From Moraxellaceae bacterium UBA2032 (GTDB lineage Bacteria > Pseudomonadota > Gammaproteobacteria > Pseudomonadales > Moraxellaceae), in NCBI GenBank assembly GCA_002333125.1, contig DDBM01000012.1, positions 1,013-8,687 of the forward strand: a DNA stretch of 7,675 nucleotides, read 5' to 3'. Positions 7,301 through 7,675 of the stretch are shown piece after piece. The notes below the pieces were generated by a model. It saw only the letters and a program-made list of their open reading frames with translations, searched no databases and was not told where the DNA came from. A program made the translations under genes and the position numbers. The first letter of the stretch is position 1. Each line of letters begins with the position of its first letter.

Positions 7301-7675
7301 TGGGTTTGGTGGCGGTAGTTTGAAGAAGATTTTGCTTAAACTCTTGTAGCCATTGGCTGGCTTTTTGATGTGTGGCATTGGAGGTTGATTCGGGGAAGTG
7401 AACGACGTTATCAAGGTGTTCTTCTGGCTTGTTGAGTTGAGCGGAAATATTTGACGCAGATAACGATAAGTCGATGTCATTTAAAAAATTAGTATAAAAA
7501 ACATGTGCTAAGGCAGCACCATGTTTACAATAATCACTAACGGGGCAGCTACACTCCGAACCAATAATCGCATTTTTTGCAGGGCTATAAATGATATGAG
7601 TGTGGTAATAGTATGTGCCTTTGATTTTTGCACCCATCATAATATTGCCATGATGAGGGGTAAATTGAATGGTGC
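4380..7675 (-). CDS. SNF2-family DNA-dependent ATPase with N-terminal SWIM zinc finger (5' end beyond window)
   Basis: This is a bacterial Swi2/Snf2-type translocase, predicted to use ATP to move along double-stranded DNA and displace or remodel bound proteins in the cytoplasm. Numbering is from the Met at 7640. A SWIM zinc finger (C30, C32, C38, H40; CxCx5CxH) is followed by a long, weakly conserved region (about 45-610) that corresponds in position to the SNF2-associated region of this family. The helicase core comes next: LRPYQQQGLGWLQF, Walker A DDMGLGKT at 646-653, motif II DEAQ at 745-748, motif III LTGTPMEN, motif V GVGLNLT and motif VI RAWRIGQ at 1024-1030. All core motifs are intact. 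The Met at 7640 is probably not the start: the frame stays open for 11 more codons to the edge (TIQFTPHHGNI) and that stretch suits the start of a SWIM domain. The stop lies 15 bases from the convergent regulator gene. The SWIM finger implies nucleic acid or protein binding; the cellular role is unknown. Confidence 0.92.
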   Translation of the reverse strand, partial: TIQFTPHHGNIMMGAKIKGTYYYHTHIIYSPAKNAIIGSECSCPVSDYCKHGAALAHVFYTNFLNDIDLSLSASNISAQLNKPEEHLDNVVHFPESTSNATHQKASQWLQEFKQNLLQTTATKPTENARQFIYVLTQTHKLSTSVFKVRRNKDGEIKEAKSYSTFDNILYYKIAMPKHERTLFTLIYNHASLNKENIYAYYSDLTLQNMSLDVFKQLIQSGDCYWQHHQNNKPLSWSETVYAVDFQWQYNTQQQTEKLTLNLTHTNNTPPPKNIRIIYTRPLSYLDLDTLTMGELNTPYTADVIHKLLNMPPIPSSLINEVSEILQTNPATKSLPPSKAAQQITDVYGACTPVLRFGDFDNLMNFMLDNGQGLAEVCFDYDSGRIKANSTKAFFIGKQQGQTVRQFRDVKQEKQHITKLQKLIASLQWASQHPASRYLANKPNAALVCANLDDWSQHIIPTNQIQALGWKIEHLQDSIFNLQAAQHIEFSLNESSSQQNWFELGATIQDQQGNVINLKDLLTGLIQNNPALLKPDNLEKLNDDGFFSFQLGNNQPDLAILIKDIKPILLHLGHLLQQDSHGIDRYDAAHILELQHLLGMPWQNNERLTQFANKLKQGYQQQLPTPQGFNGELRPYQQQGLGWLQFLRDTEHGGILADDMGLGKTAQTLAHILLEKQAGHLANKPALIIAPTSLMYNWLREAQKFTPDLKVLVLQGQNRHQDFDKIDQYDIVLSTYPLLARDEEVLNKYSYHLLILDEAQNIKNPQAKAAHVVRQLDAKHRLCLTGTPMENHLGELWSLFYFLMPGFLSSQDVFNKKYRHPIEKQGDNQLRQKLVNRIKPFMLRRLKVDVAKELPPKTTIEVNIDMNEAQSKLYEAVRVAMQSSIQDIIAKQGFKRSQILILDALLKLRQVCCHPSLLKLEKIASSKANSAKLEQLLDMVTEMVEEGRKILIFSQFTTMLTLIEDNLNKQKIDFVKLTGQTKKREEAINAFQSGQVPVFLISLKAGGVGLNLTAADTVIHYDPWWNPAAEDQASDRAWRIGQDKPVFVYKLITNQSIEEKILALQKNKAQLAQSILSHDKEQDIKLSEEDMMNLFETF

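Noticed and set aside
6359..7480. Short minus-strand open frames at 6359-6541 and 7250-7480
   Set aside because: Both are alternative frames within the SNF2-family gene, with low-complexity products and no motifs.
4380..7675. SNF2-family gene as part of an anti-phage defence system
   Set aside because: SNF2 ATPases occur in some defence systems, but no nuclease, methylase or other partner gene is visible here; the SWIM-SNF2 layout is also common in ordinary chromosomal genes.
1..7675. CRISPR array, tRNA/rRNA, insertion sequence or attachment site
   Set aside because: No regularly spaced repeats, no cloverleaf-like sequence, no transposase or integrase motif and no flanking duplications were seen.

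Overview
The window reads as a low-GC chromosomal segment (roughly 40% GC by eye) from a gram-negative bacterium, most likely a gammaproteobacterium. The AraC-type regulator with an Arabinose_bd-like sensor domain, the three-His-box desaturase and the fused OvoA are all common in that class. A member of the Pseudomonadales/Moraxellaceae or a low-GC sulfur-oxidiser group would fit, but the genus cannot be fixed from this sequence alone. There are no RNA genes, CRISPR arrays, insertion sequences or phage genes.

Layout: (1) 1-1979, minus strand: a large open frame running off the left edge. It encodes OvoA, the bifunctional 5-histidylcysteine sulfoxide synthase / mercaptohistidine methyltransferase of ovothiol biosynthesis, lacking only its last few dozen residues. 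(2) 1980-2303: a gene-free stretch with a REP-like GC-rich repeat and two hairpins. (3) 2304-3218, minus strand: a membrane di-iron fatty-acid-desaturase-family protein. (4) 3219-3350: a compact divergent promoter region with a 21-bp-spaced direct repeat, an inverted repeat and a TATAAT box almost touching the regulator's start codon. (5) 3351-4364, plus strand: an AraC-family regulator. (6) 4365-4379: a 15-bp convergent gap. (7) 4380-7675, minus strand: a SWIM zinc-finger SNF2-family ATPase whose 5' end lies beyond the right edge.

How the genes may work together: the desaturase and the AraC-type protein form a classic divergent target/regulator pair, and the 21-bp direct repeat between them is the best candidate operator. 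OvoA makes a redox-active thiol-histidine. It lies downstream of the desaturase on the same strand, but the 324-bp structured gap argues for its own transcription. The SNF2 protein seems functionally unrelated. I see no convincing new multi-gene system. The most testable observations are the putative AraC-type operator, the possible leaderless regulator mRNA, and the repeat and hairpins upstream of ovoA.
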